Shown here piece by piece: positions 62,849 to 64,000 of a stretch of 64,000 nucleotides of DNA. Within the stretch, counting starts at the first letter, position 1. Every line of letters starts with the position of its first letter. The DNA comes from Gonapodya sp. JEL0774 (Eukaryota > Monoblepharomycota > Monoblepharidomycetes > Monoblepharidales > Gonapodyaceae): the NCBI GenBank assembly GCA_027604505.1, contig JADIIX010000062.1, forward strand, positions 63,532-127,531, in the 5' to 3' direction. The notes under the pieces were generated by a model. It had not been told where the DNA came from and made no database searches. It saw nothing but the letters and a program-made list of their open reading frames with translations. Made by a program: the position numbers and the translations under genes.

Positions 62849-64000
62849 ATGGCTATCGCGCTGCTCCCCGCGCAAACGTACTTGAGCAACCTTCAAGAAT
62901 TCCCTTTCGCTGAGCTTGACGTTAGCGCTGCCGATTGTGCGAATCCACCAATCGTTATCCATTCCACTTTTGGAACCTCTTCCTCGGACTTTCGCGTGTA
63001 CGACTGGGAGCTGGACCCTTTCTTCCGAGTGCAGTCTCTCGCAATAGCAAAAATTGTGCGTTGTATCAATCGCTTTGAGTTTCAAGTGGATACTGGCGAT
63101 TCACAAATGTTGTTTTGGCAAGCGCGAAACAGTCAACACTGGCACGACGCTGTTGTCTCGTCTCTACGCAACACGAGGCTGCTATCGCTCACTCCCACAG
63201 GTTCGCGATTCTCGATGGATTCTGGAATGAAATTACATGACATGAATGTGTCCAGGTTCAATCAAATGAAGACCCCAACAGGGCCGAGATATACAGTCGC
63301 ACCTTCCAAATCCTCAAACCAGAAGTGGAAAAGGCAAAGGAGCTCATGCGGTTTCTTGATAGTGCCATTGTAACTCTTCGGGATGTTTTTTTGTCGTTGC
63401 GATTACATTACAAGGATCATTGGGCAAGCGACATGTTACTTGCAGAAACTGCAAATTTATTCAATCTCTTGGTGACTCTTGACTATGTCAAAAACATGAA
63501 AGGCAGCCTCAACAATGACCTCTCCTTTTTCAAACGGTGGGAGTACAGTTTGGTTTTCCAACATGATCCATTGTAGTTCAAATTTGTTAAAAATAGTGCC
63601 ATGGCAAATATGGGCAGCAAAGCTAGTGCATCAGATGAGGAAACAGCTGAGCTCCACAAACTCTACCTGTTCTTGGGAAATCACGATCAATTTGTTTCTG
63701 AGCTCCGAAAGCAAATATCAGTGCTGAATGGACACGAAGAGTTCATTTTAGATGTGTGCAACTGGTGTGCAGAAACACATGACTCAGGTGCACTCACTAT
63801 ACCTCAGGAAAAATGGGGATTACTAAAGGTATGGAAAGACACCCATCACACAATAGCGGGACTCCTTACCTTGTGCTTGCATTAGGCAATGGCTCTGGGA
63901 CTGCTTTTACTAGATACTTCAGTAGATGAGAAAGATGCTTACCTTTGTAAGAAAAAGGTCAAGCTTGACAGATTTGCAAGAATTTTAAGGGTATGGGAAC
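62849..64000 (+). CDS. CYFIP: CYFIP/Sra-1 subunit of the WAVE complex (5' part)
   Basis: The first five exons are visible: 62849-63059, 63133-63200, 63256-63536, 63597-63828, 63886-63990; the gene runs out of the window after a GTATGG donor. The joined ~298 residues align with the start of CYFIP1/2. Matching blocks include QSNEDPNRAEIYSRTFQIL (human CNEQPNRVEIYEKTVEVL), LKPEVEKAKELMRFLD, NLFNLLVTLDYVKNMKGSLN, LYLFLGNHDQFVSELRKQI and GLLKAMALGLLLLD. CYFIP/Sra-1 is the large subunit of the five-part WAVE regulatory complex that receives Rac-GTP and releases WAVE to activate Arp2/3 at the leading edge. Loss of WAVE is typical of higher fungi, so its presence fits a zoosporic lineage able to crawl. 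CpG is abundant up to about 63500 and rare after it. Confidence 0.9.

Overview
The window is nuclear DNA of an intron-rich eukaryote, most likely a zoosporic early-diverging fungus (Chytridiomycota or a relative). Introns are mostly 40-80 nt with GT-AG ends, and all three standard stop codons are used. The gene set combines flagellar and amoeboid motility genes (a giant HYDIN-type ASH protein, a CYFIP/Sra-1 subunit of the WAVE complex, an RBJ-type GTPase) with fungal-type housekeeping genes. It also has families typical of zoospores: H-NOX, TmcB-like, ADAM and carotenoid oxygenase. The species call is inference. No rRNA, tRNA, CRISPR or prokaryotic feature was found.

Layout. 1-462 is the 3' end of an unknown plus-strand gene. 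912-21615 is a run of four minus-strand genes: a small disordered protein, a 20-exon ~3700-residue ASH protein (2423-14791), an unrecognised 951-residue protein and a 905-residue low-complexity protein. 22239-32095 is a plus-strand group that looks sensory: a haem-NO-binding (HNOB/HNOBA) protein fused to a membrane domain instead of a cyclase, a small lipocalin-like protein and a 29-exon TmcB-like membrane protein. Then come an F-box protein (minus), a VHS-GAT trafficking protein (minus), a histone H4 variant with a ~90-residue extra tail (plus), a carotenoid cleavage oxygenase (plus), a disordered protein with a PP1-type docking motif (plus), the NVL/RIX7 AAA ATPase (minus), an RBJ-type GTPase (minus) and an ADAM metalloprotease (plus). 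52361-58423 is a gene-poor, CpG-poor stretch with remains of a transposon carrying an integrase and a Ulp1-like protease, plus a copia-type fragment. VAC14 (minus) follows, and the window ends inside CYFIP (plus).

The exon models were assembled by hand from splice sites, reading phase and family similarity. For most genes the summed exon length divides exactly by three and the joined protein reads as one family. The weakest parts are the TmcB-like introns of 20-37 nt, the VHS gene's first intron, and every gene with no recognised family.

Themes. Several genes plausibly serve zoospore sensing and movement: NO/O2 sensing (HNOB), retinoid or apocarotenoid production (oxygenase), TmcB-like membrane sensing, flagellar assembly (ASH protein) and actin protrusion (CYFIP). 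The most unusual items are the HNOB-membrane fusion, the long-tailed H4 variant, and a CpG pattern from about 50 kb onward in which gene 5' ends keep CpG while gene bodies and intergenic DNA have lost it.
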